NCBI GenBank assembly: GCA_003255025.1
Contig: QANY01002271.1
Location: 104,504-168,503, forward strand
Source: Datisca glomerata
Lineage: Eukaryota; Streptophyta; Magnoliopsida; Cucurbitales; Datiscaceae
Direction of reading: 5' to 3'
Length of the DNA stretch: 64,000 bases
The notes under the pieces were generated by a model. The model saw nothing but the letters and a program-made list of their open reading frames with translations. It was not told the DNA's origin and ran no database searches. This document shows, piece by piece, positions 10,835-20,950 of this stretch. Made by a program: the position numbers and the translations under genes. How positions within the stretch are numbered: the stretch's first letter is position 1; every line of letters begins with the position of its first letter.

Positions 10835-11605
10835 CTTAGTGAGCGGATCCATATCATGGAGTTTGTCCGAATATGCTCTATGAACATCTAACCACTCTAT
10901 ACCCTTTCTTTTAAAACCAGTTATCTTGATGATCACGACATAGGGGATTGAATAATTTATTTGATGCATCTTTCTTTTATAGCTACAACTTAAGTGGAGT
11001 CAAATTTATATGGTTGCACTTTGTATTAAGAGAAATGTAGGCTTATTCTTATTAGTTAAAAAAATGGGGATTATCTGTTGTTTCAAGAGTGTCTTACTGG
11101 ATATTTTATTTTTATGCAGTTTAAACTTGTATTGGACATCTCAAGTTCTCGCCTAGAAGCCCAAACATTCTGATAATGGCATTGGTTGTAATTTGTGGAC
11201 AACCATGCAGTGAAAAGTCTACAGCTGCTTTCAGGCTAGCAGAAAAGAATCTGAGAGCAGTTCTCAGATCGGAGGTTGATAGATCAGTTTCGAAAGACAA
11301 TATCACCTCAGAGTAGATTATTCCTTAAATAGTATCAAGTGTTACAGGTACGAGCTGTGGTGTTTGGCTCGTGCTGCTGGAGTAAGGTATTGTGTGCTAC
11401 ATTGTGATATGGATGAAATCCGTTGTAGTGAATGGAATGATGAACGGAGGGTAAGAGGAGAAGCTACTCCTACTTATGATGGTAAAATATTTGAAGATCT
11501 GGTAATAAGGTTCGAGAAACCAGACAGAAGAAGGATTCGCCTTTATTTAAGTTATGGCCACATAAAGATGGAGTAGAGAAATCTTCTATTTAAACCTTAC
11601 GGTTT

Positions 11606-12061
11606 TTGGTGGTTATGGTAGTTCAGAATGAGAACGTATTTAAAGGTATCTCCCCTTCTCTTGAGCTTTCTCTTAGATCTTCGAGCATAGTTAATGATGG
11701 TGTAAATGAGTCGTGTTTAAGGTTAAGAGATAGACCAAATTCTTTTGCTGCCTTGAAAGAATTTCTGCAGGCAAAAGTCTACCTACAACATGACTCCTCA
11801 AAAACACAGATATGGGAACCACTACAAATTCCTCGATCTCAGAAGTAGAAATGATTGGTTCCCTCCTTGGAAAAAGATGCTGTCAAACTTAATATAAATT
11901 ACTCTTTTAACTTCACTCTGCAAAAAATGGCCGGAGGTTGGGTTCGTAGAGGTAATTCAGGAGAGTTTATTAGAGGAGGTTGGGTTTATCCACTCAATTC
12001 CTCTACCTACATGTCAGTTTTGAGAGCAGCAGCTATTGAAGGCATTATATCATTAAATTGA
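11606..12061 (+). other. Unrecognised open stretches inside the KTI12 gap
   Basis: Two consecutive open stretches (11606-11848 and 11855-12061) follow the KTI12 N-terminal part. They include SFAALKEFLQAKVYLQHDSS and GGWVRRGNSGEFIRGGWVYP. I see no match to KTI12 or a retrotransposon domain. They could be inserted coding sequence from another gene or chance open frames. Confidence 0.25.
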
Positions 12062-12130
12062 ATTGAAATAAAACTTTGATTTTATATAAAAAAATTTAAT
12101 AAGATCATTTAAAAATTATTTTTAATTAAT

Positions 12131-12250
12131 AACACCGAACCGAGACTAACGGTTTGGTTCTTTTGACGTGACCGTTAGTCTCGAACCGAAGTTTCAGTTC
12201 GGTTCGATTTATTGTCAAAAAACTGATCAAACCGAACCGTAAACACCCCT
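12131..12250. repeat. CCGAACCG-rich segment with 12-bp inverted repeat
   Basis: CGAGACTAACGG at 12141-12152 pairs exactly with 12172-12183, and GGTTCGGTT/AACCGAACC motifs recur to 12240, ending TAAACACCCCT. This composition is seen at the ends of plant non-autonomous DNA elements; no complete element could be outlined. Confidence 0.45.
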
Positions 12251-12289
12251 AAAAAAGGATGCCACCTAAGATATTTATTGGTCATGTTG

Positions 12290-13106
12290 AAAGGATGGAC
12301 ATTATTGGGCATTATTATTGACCTTATGTAATGAATTTTATGATGTTTATATATTTGACACTTGAGCTCAATTATATGTTTTGTTTATGATATTGTTTAT
12401 ATCATGAAATATGCACATGGATGAATGAACAATGTTAACAGGATTTGTCTCTAACAAGACAATAATGTCAGGCCATTATGTGATTCTCACTTATAGATCA
12501 TGTTAGGTGAAGACTGATGTTGTGGTATATGGAAGAGACTATGTCGACTAATGATGTACACCGTCATAACTCTCATAGCTTTTACTTAATGATATTATGT
12601 TATCATCATTGAATTGAGAATTTTAATTTTATACTGTGCGCATTATGTTTTTCTATCAGATCATGAAAGAAATGTGAATGGGCCAAGTTGGAGAATGTAA
12701 GATTTATTTGACCATATACAAAGACAATTAATTAGATTTAATAGAAATAATTAAAGCTAAAATACTATTGTTTATGTGAGGGGTGGCTACTTTGAAGTAA
12801 GCAACCACCATCTAATGGGAAAAATCACCACCTTGATGGAAGGTGTTATAAATATAATTCTCTAAGAATTTGGTCCTCTTTTAACCTTATTTAAGACTCA
12901 TTTACACCATCATTAAATGTGTTTGAAGATCTAAGAGGTAAAGTGGAAGAAATAAATTATACATCAACATATTTGATCTAAAGATGTTTTACGATGACTA
13001 ACGGTATATTCTCTATAACTATAAACATGAATGTGAAAATCATGAAGTTATATAAATCTAAACAATTTTTATTCATAATTATTAGTTGCATGATAAACGA
13101 TTAAAC
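12290..13106 (+). mobile_element. Copia-like 3' UTR and LTR remnant inserted in KTI12
   Basis: The stretch before 12697 resembles copia 3' untranslated sequence and ends in a polypurine-like GGGCCAAGTTGGAGAA. From 12697 (TGTAAGATTTATTTG) an LTR-like segment contains a TATA-type GTGTTATAAATATAAT near 12845 and runs toward 13090. KTI12 coding sequence resumes at about 13107. This would be the 3' portion of an element. The LTR end, a second LTR and a target duplication were not identified, so the call rests on organisation only. Confidence 0.45.
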
Positions 13107-13214
13107 TATATTCATTAAATTGACAGGGCAAACCAGTTTAGGCGGGCCACCCTCACCTTCTGATGCAACTAGTGGAAAGAGAATGTTTGTTGACTACTTC
13201 AACAGAGAACTAGC

Positions 13215-14130
13215 TAGGACCTGCATGAGGTTTATGATATTAACTTTTGCTATTAGGTATGCCTACTTGGATGTGCAATCTTTCACTCCTGTAATATTAG
13301 TGTGTCGTATTGAAGTTCATATACCTCCAAATATTGATCGAGGGCTTTTCTATATAATTTTGAAACGTTAGTTGATTATGTCATTCCGGGTATCAGTTAT
13401 CACAGAGTCGATACCGAAGTATTCCCTAGGGGGCTTGAATTGTGAAACTTGCTGGCTGGATTGTGATTGCATATTATCACTGCTCCTATACAACATCTTG
13501 CTAAGTAGTGTTGTGGACAGATGGTGCTATATCTCAGATTATATTAAACTTAACTTAATTAGAATGTCGATCATGTTCCCCTTTACTTTTTGTATTTTGG
13601 AACTTTAAGATTGTTTACAACATTTTGATGATATCTGTAACCAAGCGTTAGAAAGACAGTTGACAAATTGCTGAGGAGAAAACAGATGTATACAGGTTAG
13701 CTGCAACCCTGACCGATCCTTTATAAAACCTCCTGTTTTCCCAAACATGAAGAAGCTGAGATTGATTTTTTTAATGGTAAAATCACCTCCTAGTTTGAGA
13801 GCTTAGTATGGATTTGGCTGGTATATGTTTTCTCCAACTATTTTTTAATACGCCTCCTACTGCATTGAGTGTTTCAACTTCATTCTTTTCTTGGAAGTAA
13901 AAAAGCAAATAGTACAAGTTGGAGGAACAGTTGAAGACTTAATCACTTACGCAAAGTCCATAAAGGCTAATTTCAAAAAAAGTCCACAAAGGCTCTGAGG
14001 TTGGAAACATACTTTAATGAGGAAAGTTTGGTGGATGGTGAGTTATTGTGGTTTTAGATTGTATTTGGAGTAATTTGGGTCACATAAAGTCTAACATGTA
14101 GTAGATTTTAATTTTTTTTTTAGTTTTTTT
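13215..14130. other. Region downstream of KTI12 pseudogene, no gene seen
   Basis: May include former KTI12 3' UTR. Short open frames are present on the plus strand but have no recognisable content. Confidence 0.5.
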
Positions 14131-15008
14131 AGGTTCACAAAATACATATGGTGGTTCACTAAATACATATTTGAGTCCACCAATTATATAGTGGGGTTCA
14201 TCAAATATGTATAAAATAATAATTCTTGAAGGGGTTCACCAATTATAAACAAAAAAAGAATTCTTGGAGGGGTTCACCAATTACGTAGTGGGGTTCACCA
14301 ATTATGTAGTGGGGTTCACCAAATATGAATAAAAGAATAATTCTTGGAGGGGTTCATCAATTACATAGTGAGTTCTCTAATTACGTAGTGTGGTTCACCA
14401 AATACGTACAAAAGAATAATTTTTAGAGGGATTCACCAATTATGTAGTGGGGTTCATCAAATACGTACAAAATAATAATTCTTGGAGGGGTTCACCAATT
14501 ACGTAGTGGGGTTCACCAAATACATACAAAAGAATAATTCTTGGAAGGGTTCACCAATTACGTAGTGAGGTTCATCAATTACGTAGTGAGGTTAACCAAT
14601 TACGTAGTGGTGTTCACCAAATAAGTACAAAAGAATAATTCTTAGAGGAGTTCAACAATTACGTAGTGGGGTTCACCAATTATGTAGTGGGGTTCATCAA
14701 TTACGTAGTGGGGTTCACCAATTATGTAGTGGGGTTCATCAATTACGTAGTGAGGTTCACCAATTATGTAGTGGGGTTCATCAATTACGTAGTGTGGTTC
14801 ACCAAATACGTACAAAAAATAATTTTCGGAGTGGTTCACTGATTACTTACTGGGGTTCACCAAATATGTACAAATTAATAATTTTTACAGGGGTTCAGCA
14901 AATACGTACTGGAGTTCACCAATCACGTACTGAGGTTCACCAATTACGTAGTGGGTTTCACTAATCACGTACTGACTTCACCAATTACATAGCAGGATTC
15001 ACCAATCG
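14131..15008. repeat. Minisatellite, about 21-bp unit GGGGTTCACCAATTACGTAGT
   Basis: Dozens of degenerate tandem copies of the 21-bp unit fill this block. They are interspersed at irregular multiples of the unit with a longer variant containing CACCAAATACGTACAAAAGA and AATAATTCTTGGAGG, giving a higher-order pattern. The minus strand reads through as a repetitive EPHYVI/DEPHYII peptide, which is a by-product of the array. GGTTCACCAA is the most conserved core. Confidence 0.93.
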
Positions 15009-15231
15009 ATCCCGACAGTTTCTCTAACCAACACCAATGATTTTGGACCAAATACCGGCGGTTTTGGCCCCATACCGTGGTTTTGGGCCCACTACCAGCG
15101 GTTCCTGTCATTTTTTTTCTTTTTTGGCGGTTTTGTTGTTTTTTCGGTGATTTTGTATCAATACAATGATTTTTAGGACCTTTTTATGACGGTCTTTCAA
15201 CATATTAAATTTTTTAAAATTGATCAGGGTA

Positions 15232-16072
15232 TACTAGATTAATTGTAAATAAACTTAATCATAAACGCTTAAGAATGTATTCTTGATTATGTTATTGTCA
15301 TTTTACAACAAGTATCAAGTAAAATAATCTTTCCCCACTACATTTTAGAAGAACGCCTCGAAGAATGCTTGATTTTGTACGTGAAATATTTTGGTGAACG
15401 CCTCGAAGAATTATTGATTTTGTACGTGAAATATTTTGGTGAAACCCTCGAGAAATGATTAATTTTGTACGTGAAATATATTGGTGAACCCCTTCAAGAA
15501 TGATTGATTTTGTACGTGAAATGTTTTGGTGAATCCCTCCAAGAATAATTAATTTTGTACGTGAGATATTTTGGTGAATCCCTCTAAGATAATAATTCTT
15601 TGAGGGGTTTACTAAATACGTACAACTTAATCGCCATACATAATACGCGAATCGCTTATTTTTAGCCCCTAAACGTCATCCTGAAGGTGTTAATCACGTC
15701 AAAACCAAGCAATAGTTTTATACCTCCAATCACCTGTTTCATTCCTAAATGTCATGTATAAATAGGCGACCGCTAGTCTCCCTCCCAATTGCCAGTTTTT
15801 TAGGCCTAATCGCCATTTATATGGCTTTAATCGCCATTATTCACAATCAACCGTAAAATTGATATTTTTGTAATTATTTACCGTACACCGAGAAAATCAT
15901 CGATAAAAATAGAAAAAACTCGTTATTTCAATGCAAACGTTCTTGATACTCATTTATTATGTAAAATTAGATTGGATTAATTAAGGATTCTCAATACAAT
16001 TGAACACTTATTCATAAACTCGTTAAAAATTGTCATTGATAATGTTGTTGTGCTTTTGTGACAAGTATCGAG
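15232..16072. repeat. Diverged direct repeat pair around inverted minisatellite
   Basis: About 85 bp at 15232-15322 and 15998-16072 share the order CATAAAC(G/T)C, TTGATTATGTTATTGTCATT-like, and ACAAGTATC(A/G)AGT. They bracket the reversed repeat block and the GCGAATCGC/AATCGCCATT-rich region. This suggests that a larger unit was duplicated before tandem expansion. Confidence 0.5.
15352..15612. repeat. Inverted counterpart of the minisatellite, about 57-bp unit
   Basis: Five tandem copies of a roughly 57-bp unit (TTTTGTACGTGAAATATTTT then GGTGAACCCCTCCAAGAAT-type). The unit is the reverse complement of the longer variant in the 14131-15008 array, which carries AATAATTCTTGGAGG, GGTTCACCAA and TACGTACAAAA. 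The two blocks are thus head-to-head, about 340 bp apart. Confidence 0.85.
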
Positions 16073-16740
16073 TGAGACGGGTTTTCACCATATATAATTA
16101 TAAGTTATGATTTATGATGGTCGGTAAATCTTATTTATCGGTTTGACGAACATGTATAACCCTCAAGGTTGAAATCTATCTAGAAATCGAACATATCCGC
16201 TAAAAGCTTGAAATTAAATATTGAAATTTGAAATTTTAACCTTTTATTTTATAAATTATAACATCATAAAATTTGAAAATAACCTATTTACGTTTTAAAT
16301 TATAAGCATATAAAAACCTTAAAAATTAAAAGAGATAGGAATTACGAAAAAACCCAAAATTAAGACCGAAATAGCTCCAGGGCCTCCAAAAGTACTTAAA
16401 ATAGTATTTTTTGGAATCAATACTGAGTTGTGATGGGTAAACCTGATCGCGCATGTAGATTCTCTGAATAAGCTTCAATTTGATATTTTACAACCCACGT
16501 GGTTCCACCCAAGTCAAAAGTTACGTCATCTGAAAGTTGACGTACGCATACCACGATCTAATATGAAGTATTGTGACCAAACGCTTGTATGTCTGGCGTT
16601 TGGGTCAAAAATGCTATCTACAGGCCCCAAATGCCGGTCATGGTAGGCGATTCGCTAGTGACTGGCGCTTGGGCCCTAAATGCTAGTCTTGAATGGCGAC
16701 TCGCCTTGTAGTGATGACGTTTAGGTCCTCATTGTGGTGT
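15613..16740. other. Non-coding region with scattered GGCGAT/ATCGCC motifs
   Basis: No gene. Motifs such as GCGAATCGC (about 15649) and its complement GCGATTCGC (about 16648), and CCTAAACGTCAT against GACGTTTAGG, occur in opposite orientation at the two ends. This is compatible with an old element with long degenerate inverted ends. Confidence 0.4.
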
Positions 16741-17660
16741 TTGACCTTACTTATTTTGATACACTTATTTATTCTCATGCACTTAGCCATATTTTCACAC
16801 TTAGGCATACATATTAATTTCACACAATTATGCATTTCATGTACTTGTAAATTCTAGATTTCTCCTCCTCTCATTAAATTATGCCTTGCGTTTATATTTT
16901 TCACAGACTTAGTCATTTTTATACACTTAGTTATATTCACACACTTGGTAATTTTACAAACTTAATTATTTTACACACTTAGTAATTTGTATGTACTTAT
17001 TCTTTTTCATACACTTAGCGATTTTTACATTTATTATTCTTATTTGCACACACTTAGTCATTTTGATGTACTTATTCATTTTCACACACTTGACATTTTT
17101 ATTGTACACACTTAACCATTTTTACCCACACACACTTAGTCTTATACAATTATATTTTACATTTATCATATTTACATGTTTGATCATTTTAAATTTACTT
17201 AGTCATTTTCATTTCTTTACTTAGTATATACTCTTTGTAAATGTCCTTCCATTTCATCAATTCATATAAGGCCTTGAAAGTATATCATTCATTAATATCA
17301 CTACATATGCAATGTATCTCTCATATCAAGCCATTCTCACTACTTCTCAATTTCTCTAAACTTCAAATACACTCGCACCTTCAATTTATTTGTTTGGATC
17401 ATCAATTTTCAACGCTAATAAGTGGTCAGCTACACCGAAAAGGCAATGTTTGTTTAGTTTTCTTTAAAAATTTTAAGATTATGTGTAAGTTAGATGGCGT
17501 ATGAGTAATTACATTTTAATGTAATCTATCATTTTTACTCACTTAATCATTTTCATATACTTAATAATTTTATACTTAGTCTTTTTTCACACACTTAACC
17601 AGTTTTACGCACTTTGTATTTTTATGCACTTGATCATTTTCATACAGTTAGCCAAAACAA
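16741..17660. repeat. Degenerate tandem repeat, ACACACTTAGTCATTTT type
   Basis: A 20-24-bp motif (CACACTTAGTCATTTTCATA and variants) recurs about 25 times between 16741 and 17230, and again between 17510 and 17650. Between the two blocks lies non-repetitive sequence. The translated Leu/Ile/Phe-rich frames on the plus strand follow from the repeat and are not genes. Confidence 0.75.
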
Positions 17661-18218
17661 AAAGATTATCAATTTCTCAATACAAACATTAACGATTTTT
17701 ACTCATATTTGAAATTGAATTAAGTACCACTATAAATGAATAGTTCTTTTGATACAAATCCCTTCTAAATACTTTAAAATTACACTTCAAACCTACTTCT
17801 ATACACAACTACACAAATATTACACTAGAAAGTAGTAGAACATGATGCACATCCCTGTACTTTTTAATGACTACTTCAATTGCACCAAATTACCACTCAG
17901 TCAGGCACCTTATAGACTTTCAATACTATCTGATCCAGATCAACTTTGTCAAATTTGGATGTATAGTTGCAAGATTTAGAATCCCAATCTAAGAAAAAAT
18001 AAGCGTTATTGTTACATGTTAAGTATTAGGCATTTGATGGTGTATGAAATAACTAATTTTGTAAGAAAAGTAGATGGTAGACAATATTTTTCTAAAGAAT
18101 AATAAGAATCAAAGAAGCGTCAACTCTTTAGTGTACGAAATACCAGCTCCCCCTAGCATAATGGACATCTTAAGATGGATGCACAATTAACCAAATCAGC
18201 TATCGAAAATAACCACAC
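17661..18218. other. Intergenic, no gene seen
   Basis: AT-rich. On the minus strand at about 18134-18180 there is a weak second likeness to the PRP19 segment (TCCATTATGC following AAGATG), too short to call. Confidence 0.45.
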
Positions 18219-18620
18219 CTTGGCATAATGGATATCCAGAGATAAAATGCTTGGTTTGCCCGTTTTCTGAAGCGGGTGACTAGATATTTAAGTATAACTT
18301 TCAACAGTTTCAACTGGTGTAAGGTTGGGGGAATCTATGAGTCAAATATACCAGAAAAAAGGGGAAAAATTAAAAATAACAATCAAAACAGAGATATGGA
18401 ACAAATGATCAACACACACCTACCTGATAAGCAAAAGTTGAATATATCAATACAAACAAAGAAAGCTTGAGTGGCCATATCATTTAATTCGCCTATTTTT
18501 ATAATTTATGAAAAACACCTGACGTTTCTTTTGTTGCTGTGAAAGAGTAGCATTATAGTCTGTCAGCTCAGAGACGACACTGCTTGATATTCCAGGAGGA
18601 ATTCTCTTTCCTTCAGGAAT
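18219..18620 (-). pseudogene. PRP19: PRP19 (MAC3) fragment, two exon remnants
   Basis: PRP19 is the U-box/WD40 ubiquitin ligase core of the spliceosomal NineTeen complex (MAC3 in Arabidopsis). On the minus strand about 18620-18519 encodes EGKRIPPGISSSVVSELTDY and NATLSQQQKKRQ and ends with a CAG/GTGTTT donor. This matches the plant PRP19 linker just before the WD40 domain. About 18286-18219 encodes SSHPLQKTGKPSILSLDIHY, the start of the WD40 region. The segment normally joining them (IPPTL...RYTQ) is missing and the flanking frame is broken. No U-box, coiled coil or further WD repeats were found. It is a small decayed fragment; recognition from memory of the conserved blocks is fairly firm. 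Confidence 0.75.
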
Positions 18621-18683
18621 CATCAGTAAATAAAACGTCATGGCTTGAAAAGAGATTATCATCCTAGCTGACATTCTTAACAT

Positions 18684-19501
18684 GCAAGCAATAAAATGGC
18701 GTTAGCATTACACAAATGCAAATAACTTGATTATGCAAAGAAAATGAACTCCAAGTATCCGAGTCATTCATACCTTCAAAAATTAATGTATCCACCATTC
18801 TGTGGTGAATGAGATAAAAAAATTAGGTGCTGCACATAGCATTCAATATCATTGGAAGTAAAACAAGCTTCAAAATATATGATAAATGACTAGGAATTAA
18901 AGAATCTAGAGAGAGGTGTGATAAATAAAAGTCGAGTTCAAAACATGTCTTGTGCAAATGAAGATGAATCCAATTGAGAGGATTAGATGATGCAGTTATA
19001 GAAAGAATAAATTTATCAACAATAATGAATTAGCCAGAGATAGAGATGGTAACATGTTACTAGCAGTTTAAATTCTTTCAACCTTGACACAAAAGCTTAC
19101 TTACAAATGCATGCACATTCACCAATGGTAAAACTTAGCATGCTTATTAGAATCAATGACAAGGGGAAAATCAACAAATGCTTACAAAAGTCATCAAAAA
19201 CGACAAAGAAAAATTTATCATTTCACGGCCCACTTCCCCTTTAATATATCAACAATGACCTCTCGTTGAGGCACACCAATGACATTAACCTGTAATTAAG
19301 GTTAAAAATGGAGGTTTCGTGACGCATTCATAATATCTGATTCTTTGAGAGAAAGTTATACTTGAGCATTCTTAAATTTTTTCTTCATCTAAAACCACAA
19401 TCAACATCATAAACATACGAAGGTGATTGCAACAGACTAAATTTAATAACTTTATATTGCTCTGTTTTGTTGATATATTGGATTAAACCACATGGGCATA
19501 C
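18684..19501 (-). other. Non-coding region with one exon-like segment
   Basis: Mostly AT-rich. On the minus strand at about 19290-19220, a TAATTACAG acceptor precedes an open segment encoding VNVIGVPQREVIVDILKGKW and ending AVK-stop. It looks like a short terminal exon but I do not recognise it, and it does not match the neighbouring sulfate transporter. Confidence 0.35.
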
Positions 19502-20261
19502 CTTAACAAACCAAAAGCAGCTTGGAAAATCCCATCAACGAAAGTGACAGTGAAAACAAGTTGTCTATAGGAAATAGGGTCAACCATTGCATCTTCTATC
19601 TTTTGAAGCATAGATGACAATAGAAATGACACTACAACCACCGGTCCTATCGCTAGCTCTCTTGAACTCCCCAACAGTGCATAAACCAGAGGTGGAACAA
19701 CACTTGTGTCTACAATTAAATTATCAAAATCTTGAATCGTTATTAATTAGATTAAAATTTAACAAAAGGAACCTTTTGTTTCAACTCAAAAACACTTACA
19801 CAGTCCATATTGAGGATCCAGTTTGGCTAAGCTAGCATACCCAATTCTTTGTTAAAAAATAGAAGGTTATATTTTAATACCCAATAAAAAGTATCTAAGT
19901 AAATTGTTAAGTATCTACTACCTGAGGAATGAAAAGGCTTGCGAGAGTTAAACTAGACATTAAGTCCTTCTGAAAGTTAGCAGCTTTATAGTTTCTTCCC
20001 AACTAAAAACTAAGAAAACGCGTCGTAAAACTGAGATGACACATCGAGTATGGGTTTTCTTCTCAGAATTAGAAGAAGATGGCTTTTCTTTGCGAGGAAG
20101 GACAATATCTTTGACCACACCAATGAAATCCTGCCATAAGCTTGATGGGTCTGGAGAATCAAGAACCCATTGACGAATTTTATTAGTTGGACATGAAGAT
20201 GATGGACTACAATCTCCAACATCTTCATTATGTTGTTGTTCTTCTTACTTCGAGTTTCCAT
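19502..20261 (-). pseudogene. SULTR: Sulfate transporter (SULTR) 5' fragment
   Basis: SULTR proteins are multi-pass proton/sulfate symporters of plasma or organelle membranes. Minus-strand exon 1 (20261-19923) begins at an ATG and, after a frame change, encodes IRQWVLDSPDPSSLWQDFIG, KDIVLPRKEKPSSSN, then after another shift NYKAANFQKDLMSSLTLASL and FIPQ before a GT donor. Exon 2 (about 19851-19800) encodes IGYASLAKLDPQYGL; exon 3 (19709-19502) joins in phase to give YTSVVPPLVYALLGSSRELA, IGPVVVVSFLLSSM and FTVTFVDGIFQAAFGLL, ending at a GTATG donor. Splice sites are kept, but exon 1 has frameshifts and all later exons (most membrane helices and the STAS domain) are absent. Subgroup is not certain. 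Confidence 0.88.
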
Positions 20262-20689
20262 CTATAAAGTATTCATCATATGGGGGAATTTGTCTGAAGT
20301 GTTTGGGTGAACTCTTGAGTTTACTTCTTTTTAAATATCTTTATTCTCAACTTCTCATTCGTCACAATTTTGAGTTTTGTAAATGTACTTGATTTTTTTT
20401 TTTTTGCAATTAATACTTCTTTTATACCAAATCTGCTAGTTTTAAAGAATTTCTACCATAAAAACCTATTCATTCCCTTTTAAAATCTCAAATTAATACA
20501 AAACCATTTGAAAAAATCCCTTTTAAACCTTAAGAGCCTATACGCAGAACAAAAACTTAAGCTACCTGAAATATGAGAAACTTCTCTAATAAAAGGAAGA
20601 AAAATGATCTAGGACAGAGAGCTCGATCATACATGGGTATCATTAAACTTGAAGGATTCATAAACTTACAGAATCAAAATCCTAAATCG
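20262..20689. other. Upstream region of SULTR fragment, no gene seen
   Basis: AT-rich and possibly the former SULTR promoter or leader. I see no other coding sequence. Confidence 0.4.
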
Positions 20690-20950
20690 TGAGAGAGAGC
20701 ACCGATGATCAAGAGAGAGTACTGACGACGAAGAGAGATCACCGGCGACGAAAACAGAGAACCAACGATGGAGAGAGAGAACCGACGACGAAAAGAGAGA
20801 GCTGCGACAGAGAGAGCAAGGACGACAAACACACACAGAGTCTGGACGACGAATGCAAAGAGAGCTTGGAGGACGAATGCAGAGAGGGCCTGGACGGTGA
20901 ACGTAGAGAAAGCCTGAACGATGAAGATAGAGAGCATGAAGATTGAGTGT
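20690..20950. repeat. Purine-rich GAGAGAG/GACGACGAA imperfect repeat
   Basis: About ten degenerate copies of a motif of the type AGAGAGAACCGACGACGAA on the plus strand. Long open frames occur on both strands (Arg/Glu/Asp-rich plus, Ser/Leu-rich minus), as expected for a low-complexity array. Such CT/GA tracts are frequent in plant 5' leaders; here it lies upstream of the minus-strand SULTR fragment. Confidence 0.7.

Larger units (their letters stand above)
11176..13214 (+). pseudogene. DRL1: KTI12 / DRL1 (Elongator-associated P-loop protein) pseudogene
   Basis: KTI12/DRL1 is a P-loop ATPase that associates with Elongator for wobble-uridine tRNA modification and is needed for normal leaf and root growth in Arabidopsis. 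The ATG at 11176 begins MALVVICGQPCSEKSTAAFR, where the Walker A Gly before Lys-Ser is Glu. The frame ends at a TAG after VDRSVSKDNITSE; the following segment resumes in another frame with SLNSIKCYRYELWCLARAAG, RYCVLHCDMDEIRCSEWNDE and TYDGKIFEDLV. Another shift near 11530 moves DSPLFKLWPHKDGVEKSSI to a further frame. The C-terminal end reappears only at 13107-13214 as FIKLTGQTSLGGPPSPSDAT and KRMFVDYFNRELA. The middle of the protein is missing and about 1.5 kb of unrelated sequence intervenes. Identity is very secure; the gene is dead. Confidence 0.92.

Noticed and set aside
14642..14839. Minus-strand open frame with repeated EPHYVI/DEPHYII peptide
   Set aside because: It is the translation of the 21-bp minisatellite; no start context, no family, and the frame breaks wherever unit length varies.
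16991..17504. Plus-strand hydrophobic open frames resembling membrane proteins
   Set aside because: They follow the CACTTAGTCATTTT repeat, which by composition encodes Leu/Ile/Phe.
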